DNA from: Humisphaera borealis
GTDB taxonomy: Bacteria > Planctomycetota > Phycisphaerae > Tepidisphaerales > Tepidisphaeraceae
Direction of reading: 5' to 3'
DNA: 64,000 nt
Assembly: GCF_015169395.1 (NCBI RefSeq)
Contig: NZ_CP063458.1
Location: 4,464,001-4,528,000, forward strand
Shown piece by piece: positions 34,737 through 43,425 of this stretch; position 1 is the stretch's first letter; every line of letters starts with the position of its first letter. A program made the position numbers and the translations under genes. The notes below the pieces were generated by a model, which was given only the letters and a program-made list of their open reading frames with translations, had not been told where the DNA came from and did not search any database.

Positions 34737-34999
34737 GCCGAACGAACCCGAGGCTGAACGCAAACATCGAACATCGAACGCCCAACATCGAACATCGAAT
34801 CACCAGGCGCGGACTGCCGAACGAATCTGACACGGCTTCGCCGAACGAACCCGAGACGACAACGCCAAACGAACCCAAGGCTGCTCCAGGAACCGAAACT
34901 CCGGACCCGGGGCTTCGCGGGTACGCTGCGCCCGCGGCTTGTCTGCCGAACGAACCCGAGACGACAACGCCGAACGAACCCGAGCGTCCGAACGAAACC
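34737..34999 (+). repeat. Field of GAACGAACCCGAG repeats, downstream of the IS
   Basis: Copies of a 16-base core GCCGAACGAACCCGAG start at 34737, 34816 (diverged), 34840, 34864 (diverged), 34945 and 34969, with a partial copy near 34986. Paired copies are about 24 bases apart. In one frame they encode NEPE-type peptides, but there is no ribosome site, and the array crosses into unrelated sequence, so I treat it as a DNA repeat. Confidence 0.75.
34763..34800 (+). repeat. AACATCGAA minirepeat
   Basis: Four copies of AACATCGAA-like units as two pairs separated by CGCCC. It is embedded in the NEPE-type repeat field. Confidence 0.75.
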
Positions 35000-35652
35000 G
35001 GATTGCCGGACGCTCCCGCGTCGCGGGGAGCACCTCATGAGCGGGGGTTGTTCCGCGCATGACACCACGCAGCCGACTAGGCTGCTGGTGAGAACATTAT
35101 ACGAACATCGGATGTTTGGTCAATGTTCTAATATCGCCGATTTCCGCCCGGAACACTGGTCACGCCCATCGTCAGGCGTCTTCCGGCCCCGACGGGGCCG
35201 CGGATGCTTGCCACGGGTGGAGCGGCGGCGGCGAAGCCGTCGGCGTGGAACCCGTGGTTAAGGGTCTACATCGCGCCCTGCCCCGGCAGGGGCAGAGGAA
35301 CCATGGATCGCCGCGGTGCCAAATGTGGCAGCTCCTCCGCCCCGTCCGGGGCGGGATGAACCTGGGGTCCGTTTCCACGGGTTCCGCGACACCGGCTGCG
35401 CCGTTGCCGCTGCACCCGTGGCTAGCGTCCCCGGCCCATCCGGGGCCAAAAGGCGACATCGACTTCGCTGCTGCCGCTGCACCCGTGGCCCGCCTCGGCC
35501 CCCCGGGGCCAAGCCGATTCGGCTTATCCGGCGGGCGCGGGATTCGGTGGCGCAGATTTCCCGGCGCAGCACTCTGGGTGCGGGAATGAAGGTGCGTGTC
35601 TGAGAAGGGTTCCGTTGGGCGGGATTCAGCCGGGCGGCGTCAGTTTACGGGC
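35000..35652. other. Non-coding stretch with inverted and direct repeats
   Basis: No frame here has convincing coding character. A 17-base unit GCCGCTGCACCCGTGGC occurs at 35406-35422 and 35473-35489, and an inverted, slightly changed copy at 35211-35229. GC-rich palindromes of the GGCCCCGACGGGGCC type lie beside them. This looks like accumulated palindromic repeats. Confidence 0.6.
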
Positions 35653-36900
35653 TCAGGTGACTGCTGGTTCGCCACCCAGCGCTTCCAGTGCGTTGATCGC
35701 CCGGGCGATCGCGAACTCGATATCGGGTGTGAACAGGTCATGGCCCAGTTCTTCGACCAGGCCGTGACGGTCGAGCGCCTTGTACTGCACGGCGCGGACG
35801 CCGCACAGGATCAGCTCGCGGTGCTGCGATCGCAGTTTTTGCGCCGCGGCCAGCAGGTTCATGGCGCTGTCGGCGTCGAAGTGGGTGAGCGGACTGACGG
35901 CCAGGATCACCACCCGCCATTGCCTGGGCAGCCGATCGACCCATGCCAGGAAGTCGGGGGCATGATGCTGGGCGTCGCGGCGGTGGTGGGTCAGGCGGTA
36001 GATGCCGACCCCTCCGGGGAGCATCGCCTTGACCCCTTCGCTGCCGCCGAACTCGGTGTCGGCCGTGAGATCCAGTTCCTTCACGTCGGCGATGGGCTTG
36101 CGCCAGTCGACGTAGATGATCCAGAGCAGGAACGAGACAGGCGCGAGCAGGGCACGGGTCGGGAACAAGTAAAAGATCACGCTCCCGGCGATCACACCGA
36201 ACAGGAACGACCCGAAGATGCTCGCCAGCAGCAGCAGTCGCTGGAAGCTGGCGTGCCGGCTGGAGAGCCGCCAGACCCGACCGAGCCGCGACGACGGCCT
36301 GGCGGTGCCGTTGACCCGGCCGTTCCTTAAAGGCCGATGGGTTCGATCCCACGCCCAGAGGATGTATTGCACGCTCTCGAGCCCCAGGTCGGTGACGACG
36401 CCGGTCAGGTGGGTCGTTCGGATGACGGCCCCGCTGATGCGGGTGATGGTGGCGTTCTGGAGCCCCATGGCCAGCGAGGCCAGGCCGCTGAGCACGTAGA
36501 ACGTCGAGCGGTTGGAAGCCGGGAGGAAGCCGGTGTAGTGCAGTTCGATGCCGATCGCCAATGCGACCAGCAGCAGGGCTTCGACCGCCATGGGCAGCAT
36601 GTACTTCGACGCAATACCGCGCCGCCGTGCGCCTTCGGTCATCACGCCCGAGGCGACCGCACCGGCGAAGAAAGCCAGGACAAGGAACCCGAAGAACGCC
36701 ACCTGCTGCAGTGCGCTGGCGACGCTGAACCCGGTTTCGGCAACCGCCAGGCCGAAATGGGTGACGTTCCCCGTGACGTGCGACACGACGATTCCGCCGC
36801 ACATAATGAACGCGATGACATTGGTGTAGCCGGCGATCCAGGAGAGACTGATCGCGAGTCGGCTCTTGAGACGGAAACTGTAAGCACCGGCAGAGAGCAT
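35653..36900 (-). CDS. DUF1275-family membrane protein fused to a STAS domain
   Basis: 415 residues. The N-terminal 270 residues carry the DUF1275 (YoaK) pattern: SWIAGYTNVIAF, GGIVVSHVTGNVTHFG, later MGLQNATITRIS and THLTGVVTDLGL, with about six membrane helices. Residues 290-405 form a STAS domain (VVILAVSPLTHFDADSAMNLLAAAQKL, LCGVRAVQYKALDRHGL, then TPDIEFAIARAI). STAS domains occur on SulP anion transporters and anti-sigma antagonists; on a DUF1275 protein this is an unusual fusion. A basic linker joins the parts. It may be an inner-membrane transporter with a regulatory tail; the substrate is unknown. Confidence 0.85.
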   Translation of the reverse strand: MLSAGAYSFRLKSRLAISLSWIAGYTNVIAFIMCGGIVVSHVTGNVTHFGLAVAETGFSVASALQQVAFFGFLVLAFFAGAVASGVMTEGARRRGIASKYMLPMAVEALLLVALAIGIELHYTGFLPASNRSTFYVLSGLASLAMGLQNATITRISGAVIRTTHLTGVVTDLGLESVQYILWAWDRTHRPLRNGRVNGTARPSSRLGRVWRLSSRHASFQRLLLLASIFGSFLFGVIAGSVIFYLFPTRALLAPVSFLLWIIYVDWRKPIADVKELDLTADTEFGGSEGVKAMLPGGVGIYRLTHHRRDAQHHAPDFLAWVDRLPRQWRVVILAVSPLTHFDADSAMNLLAAAQKLRSQHRELILCGVRAVQYKALDRHGLVEELGHDLFTPDIEFAIARAINALEALGGEPAVT

Positions 36901-37116
36901 GGAGAGGGGACGTACGGGGTCTGAACTTAAGTTTCAGCAATCATCCTGCCGAAAACATGTTTCATGTTATCGGTCCTGCGGTCCTCCGACTCTCGACTGC
37001 GGCAGGTGAACGAAGCTGTCTCATCCTCATCGAGAGACCGCGTTCCACTGCCGCTCCCAACTACATCGACCGTCGGCAAGTCGGTGGTGACTGTTTCGGC
37101 ATATGAGCAGCCGGAT

Positions 37117-38390
37117 CAGGGCGATTGCATGTTCAGGTCGTTAGCAGACGGAGCAGGTAGTGCTCGTCCCAACCTGCCTTTAACCGTTTCCCGTGGATCC
37201 CGTTTTTGATGCTCCTGTCCCGCTTGAGAAGATTGAGCGTCAGCCGGCACAACCGGGAGTAGTTCTCCGCACCATAGCCTTTGCGGATCCGCCGCTCGTC
37301 CTCGCGGAAGCTCACGTCCAGTTGCCAGTGCAGCTTGTTCTCGATGGCCCAGTGGCCGCGGATCGCCGCCGCCATCGCCCTGGCGTCGGTCCCTGCGACG
37401 CTGCTGATGAAGTAATGCCGCTCGACGCTGCTCTTGCCGGCAAGCACCTCCCGCTTGCGTTCGACCGCGATCACGCCGGCCAGTCCCGGCCACTGCTGAC
37501 ATAGGTCGCCGAGCCAGTGCACTTCGTCCATCACCCACACTTTGCGGGTGTCCAGCCGGCCGTGGTCGGCGTCGAACTCCTCGTGGACGCCGTGGCTCAC
37601 GTCCTTCATGCCGCCCAGGATCGCTTCGTCCAGCAGCTTCCTGACCTTCGCGTGCAGCGTCGGACGAGGCGAAGCCTGGTCCTCGGCTGGTTCTCCTTCA
37701 CCGACAGCACGTAGTTGCCGCCGGCATCGACGATCTGTCTGGCGATCTGCGTCTGGCAGCCGGCGGCATCGATCGTCACCGTCGCGTCCTGAATGTCTAA
37801 CAGGCCCAAAAGCCGCGGGATCGCCTCGATCTCATTGCTCTTGTCATCCACGGCGACCTGGCCGAAGACCATCCGGTGGGCGTCGACGAACGCGCTGACC
37901 ATGTGGGTCATGTTGTTCCTGGCCCAGGCGTGTTCGAAGGACCGGCGGATGGCCTTGCCGTCGATCGCGATCAGTCGTCCGCCGGCGGACTGTGCGATCG
38001 CGCCGACCCAGGCGTTGAAACACTGCTCGAAGGCGTCGGGATGGAGCTTGGCGAAGACGCGACCGAAGGTGTCGTGAGACGGGATGCCGTGGGGAAGATC
38101 CAGGAAGGTTCGCAGCCAGGAGAGCTTGCTCTTGCCATAGAGTTCAACGTCGACCCAGCCGTCGGCACCGCAGATGACGGCGCAGACGGAGATGACGAGG
38201 ATGTCGTGGAGTTTGTGAATCACGTTGCAGCCGCGAGGATCGGGGAGGTTGGAAAACGCGCGCAGGGTACCACTGGTCGCAGGGCCATCCATGGCGAAGC
38301 TCCGTTTCAGGAGATGAAAGTTGTTACCAGCGAAGCTTCGCGACCGGTGAAGGAGTGATAGCGAGAGAAGTTAGAAAGCGCAACCCGTAC
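37117..38390 (-). mobile_element. ISAs1-family element with a broken transposase
   Basis: The transposase pseudogene is flanked by loosely matching ends (CAGGGCGATTGCATGTTC at 37117 and, on the opposite strand, a GGGTTGCGCTTTC-like end near 38373-38388). The ends are poorly conserved and the boundaries are approximate. The element is probably dead. Confidence 0.5.
37133..38292 (-). pseudogene. ISAs1-family transposase, frameshifted
   Basis: Two overlapping frames together make one ISAs1 transposase. The first (38292 to about 37685) starts with the DPRGCNVIHKLHDILVISVCAV signature and continues to DGKAIRRSFEH and VLSVKENQP. There the frame is lost: the next in-order sequence (LHAKVRKLLDEAI, then HGRLDTRKVWVMDEVHWL and HWAIENKLHWQLDVSFREDE) is in another frame. 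A missing base in the CCTCGGCTGG stretch near 37685 explains it. The catalytic residues are therefore split over two polypeptides. Confidence 0.88.
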
Positions 38391-38421
38391 AAAACACAAC
38401 CATCGACAAAAGGAGATGCGA

Positions 38422-39162
38422 TTGCCCTCGCAGCCGGATAAGAAGTTGCCTTTGTCAGTATCGCGGAGTGAGCCGTGGGACTATAGTGGCCGGGTGCCTT
38501 CCGATCCCAGTTCCCCCCGTGGCGTTCGCCGATGGATCAAAGACCCTTTCTGCGGGCTGTCTCACGCATTGGGCGCGGTGCTGGCACTTGTCGGGCTGAT
38601 TGTCCTGCTGGGGCTTAGCCGGGGAACGGCGTGGGAAATCATCGCCGTGTCGGTCTACGGCACGAGCCTGATCCTGGTTTACACGGCCAGCGCGCTCGCT
38701 CATTCCATCCACTGTTCGCCGCGGATGGCGTGGCGACTCGATCAATTCGACTACATGGCGATCTTCCTGCTGATCGCCGGCACTTATACGCCGATCTGCC
38801 TCGGGCCCCTGTGGGGGCCCTGGGGCTGGACGCTGCTGACCATCGAATGGGTACTCGCGGCGATTGGCATCGCCAGCGTAATGCTCATGAAGGAGCAGAG
38901 GGGCCTGCTTCGGGTATGTGTCTATTGCCTGATGGGCTGGCTCGTCTTCACCGCGACTGGCCCGCTGCTGGAAGCGATGCCTACTTCTGCGTGGATCTGG
39001 CTTCTGGCCGGCGGGGCGTGCTACACAGTGGGCGCAATCGTTTTTGTCACGCGCAAGCCCCTCCTGTGGCCGGGCCGGTTTGATTACCACGACCTCTGGC
39101 ACGTGCTGGCGCTGTCGGGCAGCACCTGCCATTTCTTCCTGGTGCGAACGTTTGTGGGGTAA
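38422..39162 (+). CDS. Hemolysin III / YqfA-type PAQR membrane protein
   Basis: About 246 residues with seven predicted membrane segments. Family marks: DPFCGLSHALGAV at the first helix, SALAHSIH, then DQFDYMAIFLLIAGTYTP, and DLWHVLALSGSTCHF near the end; the Ser, Asp and His residues in these motifs form the metal site of the PAQR fold. The start codon is decided by spacing: the AAAGGAG at 38408-38414 touches the ATG at 38416 but is seven bases from an in-frame TTG at 38422. Bacterial members affect membrane lipids; a true hemolysin role is not implied. Confidence 0.9.
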   Translation: MPSQPDKKLPLSVSRSEPWDYSGRVPSDPSSPRGVRRWIKDPFCGLSHALGAVLALVGLIVLLGLSRGTAWEIIAVSVYGTSLILVYTASALAHSIHCSPRMAWRLDQFDYMAIFLLIAGTYTPICLGPLWGPWGWTLLTIEWVLAAIGIASVMLMKEQRGLLRVCVYCLMGWLVFTATGPLLEAMPTSAWIWLLAGGACYTVGAIVFVTRKPLLWPGRFDYHDLWHVLALSGSTCHFFLVRTFVG

Positions 39163-39207
39163 GTTACCGTGGTCCGGGTGCGTTGCTCCGGGTTGCCGCG
39201 GGACGGA

Positions 39208-39396
39208 CGATCAGAGTGCACCTTCGTTGCGACCGCCCAACAGATCGGGCCGCACCGCAGATCACGCCGCGAGACACACCTCACGCCGGGTCAGCGCGTC
39301 GGCAATAGAACCGGGCGATCCGAGTGCACCTTCGGTGCAACCGCTAAACAGATCGCGCCGCTCAACAGGTCACGCCGCGAAACACACCTCATGCCG
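39208..39396 (+). repeat. 81-bp tandem duplication
   Basis: Copies at 39208-39288 and 39316-39396 are about 85% identical, 108 bases apart. Each begins CGATC(A/C)GAGTGCACCTTCG and ends CACACCTCA(C/T)GCCG. 108 is a multiple of three, and one frame stays open across both copies, but there is no ribosome site. Confidence 0.8.
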
Positions 39397-39434
39397 TGAA
39401 ACACACCACACACCGAACCTGACGGAAATCCGGA

Positions 39435-41384
39435 TTAATGGGCGGGGGTTTCTTCTTCCATTCCGGCGTCGGCGGATGTGCGGACCGGCTGCAACACCTT
39501 CACCGACATCTCGGGCGGCAGGAGCGATTCCAGCTTCTTCTGGAAGCTGCCCTTGATGAACGTGTGGATCGCGCCGCGTCGGCTCGAACCGATCAACACC
39601 TTTTCCGCACCGAACATCGCGGCGAGCTCGGCGATCTGCTCCGGGGCGTTCTGGCTCGTGTCGTAGGCGGGAATGATCGGCACGCCATAGCGATGCCCGT
39701 GGGCAAGGAACTCGGTGAACAGTTCCTGGGCGGCCGGGTCGGTGTCGAGCGTCATCCTGTTTTCGCTCTCGACCTTGAAGTTCAACGAGACTTCCCGCAC
39801 GAAACTGACGACCAGCGCCGCGCCGGTCTCTTTCGCCAGCCGCAGTGCCGGCTCGGCCATTGCGTCGGAACCGGCGGTCGCCAGCAGCAACTTGGGGCGC
39901 ATCATCGCTTCGGGGGTGAGCTGTTCGATGACGGCTTGTCGGAACAGGCTGGGCTTGGGGCTGCGGCTTCTGGCGATCTTGGTGACCGACCGGAGAATCA
40001 GCCCGATGCTGAGCACGATCGCGACGAACGCGGTCGCGTGCAGCTTGGTGAACGCCAGCGTCAGCCAGATGACTACCAGCAGCGCCCCCAGCAGGACCAT
40101 GCCGGTTTTGCGGTACCACTTCCGCAGTCGCGGGTGGAACGAGGTGAGCGAGCAGTTGATCGCGACGGCCCCGACGACGCCGATCGCGTACATCGACGCC
40201 AGCGTCGTCAGGTCGTGGACGAACATGAGCACGAACGCCGGCACGGAGGTGGCCAAAACGGTGGCCACCCATGGCGCGCCGAAGCTGTTGAGCCGCTGGA
40301 AGATGCGGGGGAGTTCGCCGTCGCGGCTCATGACGTAGATGGTGCCGGTGAGCGCGCCGATGGCGGTATTGGTCGCAGACAGCAGGAGCAGGCCGCCCAG
40401 GATACGCACCGGCCACTCGCCAATCGGGCCGACGTACTGGTTGGCCATGAACGCCAGCATGTCTTCCTTATGGGATTCCCGGCCCATCTTGGACGCCAGC
40501 GAGATCATGACGATCGCCAGCAGCAGATTGAAGATGGCGACTTCGATCGTGACGAGCCAGATGCTTTTGCGGGCGGTGGCGTAGACCGGCTTCTTCATGA
40601 CGCCGGTGAGGTTGGCAATCGCTTCGACGCCGGACAGCGCCAGGACGATGTAAACGAAGCCGTACCACATGTCGCCGGGCGGCTGCCAGAGGCGTCCCCA
40701 GTCGAGGTTGGCAAAGTCGATTTGGGGTAGCGCGAACACGACGATCAGCAGGGTGATGACCATCATCCCGACCGCTGCGAACAGCGCGAACCCCGCCGAA
40801 TGCTTGGGGCCGAGGAGATTGAGGGCGCCGATGAGCAGGATGGCGCCGATGGCCAGCAAGCCGGGGCTATTGTGGATTTTTGCCCAGGTCGATTCGCCCG
40901 GGCCGATCAGCGGGGTGCTTTCGCCGCTGGATTCGCCATCAGACTGTCGGATGACGGTGTCGCCGGGGTCGGTCGCCTCGACGGAGGTGTGGGACGAGCC
41001 GAATCCGAAGTAGTGGAAACCTTCGACAGCGCTGAGGGAGGCGGTGACGGTGTAGTCGGCAAAGAGCAGGAGGGCACCGATCACCCCGACGACCGCGCTA
41101 CGCTGCCGGCCGGCGGTGTAGACGCCGCCACCGTCGGCGTAAATCCGGCAGATCTGCGTGTAGGCCCAGCCGACGGCGACGATGAGCAGGCTCATCGCGG
41201 CGATCAGCCAGAAAGAGCTTCGCCCGGCGACCAGAAACGCCAAACCCAGGACGTACAGCCGGCTGGTACCCCAGTCGCCAAAGAGCAGCGCGCCCGCCCC
41301 GAACCAACTGACGTTGCGGGGGCGTTCGCTGCTCAGAAGCGACAAGGCCTGTGGGACCGACTTCGAATTTTCGGAAGGTTGCAT
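39435..41384 (-). CDS. APC-family amino acid permease with C-terminal universal stress domain
   Basis: 649 residues from the ATG at 41384. Residues 25-480 are a 12-helix amino acid/polyamine permease (APC): VSWFGAGALLFGDWGTSRLYVLG at the start, IVLALSGVEAIANLTGVMKKP, and LLLSATNTAIGALTGTIYVMSRDGELP. From about residue 520 a UspA domain follows: RPKLLLATAGSDAMAEPALRLA, then GAEKVLIGSSRRGAIHTFIKGS, which contains the nucleotide-binding G-x2-G-x9-GS pattern in modified form. A soluble stress domain on the cytoplasmic end would let nucleotides or stress tune transport. Substrate unknown. Confidence 0.9.
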   Translation of the reverse strand: MQPSENSKSVPQALSLLSSERPRNVSWFGAGALLFGDWGTSRLYVLGLAFLVAGRSSFWLIAAMSLLIVAVGWAYTQICRIYADGGGVYTAGRQRSAVVGVIGALLLFADYTVTASLSAVEGFHYFGFGSSHTSVEATDPGDTVIRQSDGESSGESTPLIGPGESTWAKIHNSPGLLAIGAILLIGALNLLGPKHSAGFALFAAVGMMVITLLIVVFALPQIDFANLDWGRLWQPPGDMWYGFVYIVLALSGVEAIANLTGVMKKPVYATARKSIWLVTIEVAIFNLLLAIVMISLASKMGRESHKEDMLAFMANQYVGPIGEWPVRILGGLLLLSATNTAIGALTGTIYVMSRDGELPRIFQRLNSFGAPWVATVLATSVPAFVLMFVHDLTTLASMYAIGVVGAVAINCSLTSFHPRLRKWYRKTGMVLLGALLVVIWLTLAFTKLHATAFVAIVLSIGLILRSVTKIARSRSPKPSLFRQAVIEQLTPEAMMRPKLLLATAGSDAMAEPALRLAKETGAALVVSFVREVSLNFKVESENRMTLDTDPAAQELFTEFLAHGHRYGVPIIPAYDTSQNAPEQIAELAAMFGAEKVLIGSSRRGAIHTFIKGSFQKKLESLLPPEMSVKVLQPVRTSADAGMEEETPAH

Positions 41385-41717
41385 GTGTGGGAGGAACCAA
41401 GTTCTACGTGCGTCAGGTGGCCGCGGCCGGTTACCGCAACCACTCGTCGCAGGTTGAGCGCGTCCCAAGAGGCTACCGGTTCGGCCTATGGGGAACAAGC
41501 CGACGGCGTTCGGATAGGTGACTTCCCCACCGCAATCCCCTGCCAGTGGCTCACACGGCTGCTCGCGATGGCCGCAATGAGCGCCGGATCATTCACGATT
41601 CGCTGCACGTTCATGGTTACCCCGTAACGTTCGTTCCGGCTGAGCAAACGTAGGCGAACGATGTCCCAGGCATGACATCGGCCTGCGTCCGGCCAGCCCA
41701 TCGAGGACGGACGTACC
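41385..41717. other. Gap between divergent permease and kelch genes
   Basis: About 330 bases without a convincing gene. It must hold promoters for both neighbours, but I could not identify a clear -35/-10 pair. Nothing else seen. Confidence 0.4.
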
Positions 41718-43331
41718 ATGCGGGCCACCGACAACCAAAAAGCGGCTGGACTTAAGCCGGTCAAGAGCGCGATCGCAGTGCTTGAATTTCTGGAGTCCCG
41801 GCAACTGTATTGCGCACTGCACGGCGGCGTGAGCGACATTTTTGACCCGACCGGCCGCGTGCTCGACGCTGATGAGACTGCTTACGTGGCTCGGGTGAAC
41901 TTCGGTCCGACACAAACTCGCGACGTGCCCGGATATCGCAAGGACGTCGGCGAGGCGTTGGCCGTCAAACCCGACACCTCGGAGTATGGGTGGACGAGCG
42001 GGGAAACGCTCAAGGGCAAAGTCCGGCAATCCGCCGCATCTCCGGACGACCGGTACGATTCGTTCCTCTCCACCCGCGCCGGATCACGCTGGGAAATGAC
42101 CATCCCCAACGGCAACTACGTCGTAAGGCTGGCGGCCGGCGATGTGCGTGGACGATCCGCACACGCGTTCAGCGTTGAAGGTATCAGTGCCGTGAACGGC
42201 AAGAACTCGCCTCGTCAGAAGTGGTTGGAGGCGACGCTGACGGTTGCCGTCGCCGATGGCAGGCTGACCATCGAATCGCACCGCGCCGGCAAGCTAAACT
42301 TCGTTGACGTGTCCGCGGCCGACCCTGGGGCGATCGTGATGCCTGAGGACTTGCCGGCGCAGCCGCCGGCAGACGCGCGTGGGATCCCTGCCGGCGGCGC
42401 TTCGTCGCTGGGTACGTCCGTCCGTTGGCAGACCGCCACGCCCAATCCACTGGCCCGGGCCGAGGCAATCGGCAATGTGATCAACGGAAAGCTGTACGTG
42501 ATGGGCGGGTTCAACGGGAAGGTCGCGGGAACTGCCGACAACTACATCGCCGTCAAGCGGGGCGACGTGTACGACCCCGCGACGAACCGCTGGTCGCGCA
42601 TCGCCGACATGCCCGAGGCCTTCACGCACGCGACGGGGGTCGTGGTGGGGGATCAATTGTGGTTCGTCGGCGGATACGCGGGCAATCACCCCGGCCCCGG
42701 CACGACGAGCGTCTGGAAGTACGACACCGGCGACAACCGCTGGACGCGCGGCCCGTCCCTGCCGCTTTCCCGTGGTGCGGGCGGTGCCGGGTTGATCGGC
42801 AATACGCTCTACTTTGTCGGCGGCATGGACCGCGACCGCATCAACGACCGCAACAACCTCTGGGCTCTCGATACGAAAAAGCCGTCTCAAGGCTGGGTCT
42901 CACTCCCGTCCATGCCGACCGCTCGGAATCACCTGTCGGTCGTCGCGACCGGCGGAAAGCTGTACGCGATCAGCGGGCAATTGAACCAGGAGCAGAACCA
43001 GGTGGCGCTGGCGCAGGTTGAAGCGTTCGACCCTGCTACAAAGCAGTGGTCCGCTGCCGCCTCCATTCCTGCGCCCCGATCGCATGTGACGTCGGCGGTG
43101 TTCGACCACGGCGGGCGGATTGTCGTCGTCGGCGGCGAAGACGGCTTCAACTCGGTCAAACGCGAACTTTTCGCGTACGACCCGGCGTCCAACCAATGGG
43201 CGGTTGTGGGTCAGCTGCCGTCGGCCCGCAGCACGATGGTGGCCGGCGTCCTACCCGACGGCCGCATTGTCGCCTCGACCGGGAACAGCCCGGTCAATAC
43301 CTGGACAACCTGGATCGGGACGCCGGCCTGA
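41718..43331 (+). CDS. Kelch-repeat surface protein with an LESR-type leader
   Basis: 537 residues. Near residue 24 is VLEFLESRQLYCALHGG, matching the LESR leader of the other surface proteins in the window. Residues 40-190 form a malectin-like beta-sandwich (VNFGPTQ, DDRYDSFLST, WEMTIPNGNYVVRLAAGD). Residues 230-530 are about five kelch blades with the GG then W spacing: LYVMGGFNGK, NRWSRIADMPEA, LWFVGGYAGN, LYFVGGMDRD, IVVVGGEDGF. It is probably exported to the cell surface and binds carbohydrates or proteins. No enzymatic residues are seen. Confidence 0.85.
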   Translation: MRATDNQKAAGLKPVKSAIAVLEFLESRQLYCALHGGVSDIFDPTGRVLDADETAYVARVNFGPTQTRDVPGYRKDVGEALAVKPDTSEYGWTSGETLKGKVRQSAASPDDRYDSFLSTRAGSRWEMTIPNGNYVVRLAAGDVRGRSAHAFSVEGISAVNGKNSPRQKWLEATLTVAVADGRLTIESHRAGKLNFVDVSAADPGAIVMPEDLPAQPPADARGIPAGGASSLGTSVRWQTATPNPLARAEAIGNVINGKLYVMGGFNGKVAGTADNYIAVKRGDVYDPATNRWSRIADMPEAFTHATGVVVGDQLWFVGGYAGNHPGPGTTSVWKYDTGDNRWTRGPSLPLSRGAGGAGLIGNTLYFVGGMDRDRINDRNNLWALDTKKPSQGWVSLPSMPTARNHLSVVATGGKLYAISGQLNQEQNQVALAQVEAFDPATKQWSAAASIPAPRSHVTSAVFDHGGRIVVVGGEDGFNSVKRELFAYDPASNQWAVVGQLPSARSTMVAGVLPDGRIVASTGNSPVNTWTTWIGTPA

Positions 43332-43425
43332 GCGCCGCCGACCGCCGAATCGGCGGCACTTTTGACGTTGCCGTGAAACGCCCGCGTCTGCTACGACCTG
43401 CCGTGGCAACCACGCCCGTTGGCCG

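Noticed and set aside
34703-35062. 119-codon frame giving NEPE repeats
   Set aside because: Better explained by the DNA repeat array; no ribosome site and the frame contains unrelated repeats such as the AACATCGAA unit.
35116-35589. 157-codon frame in the GC-rich repeat region
   Set aside because: Follows palindromic repeats, with Ala/Gly/Pro-rich content and no family resemblance.
39044-39556. 170-codon frame across the 81-base duplication
   Set aside because: Starts inside the hemolysin III gene in another frame and overlaps the permease gene; more likely a shadow.
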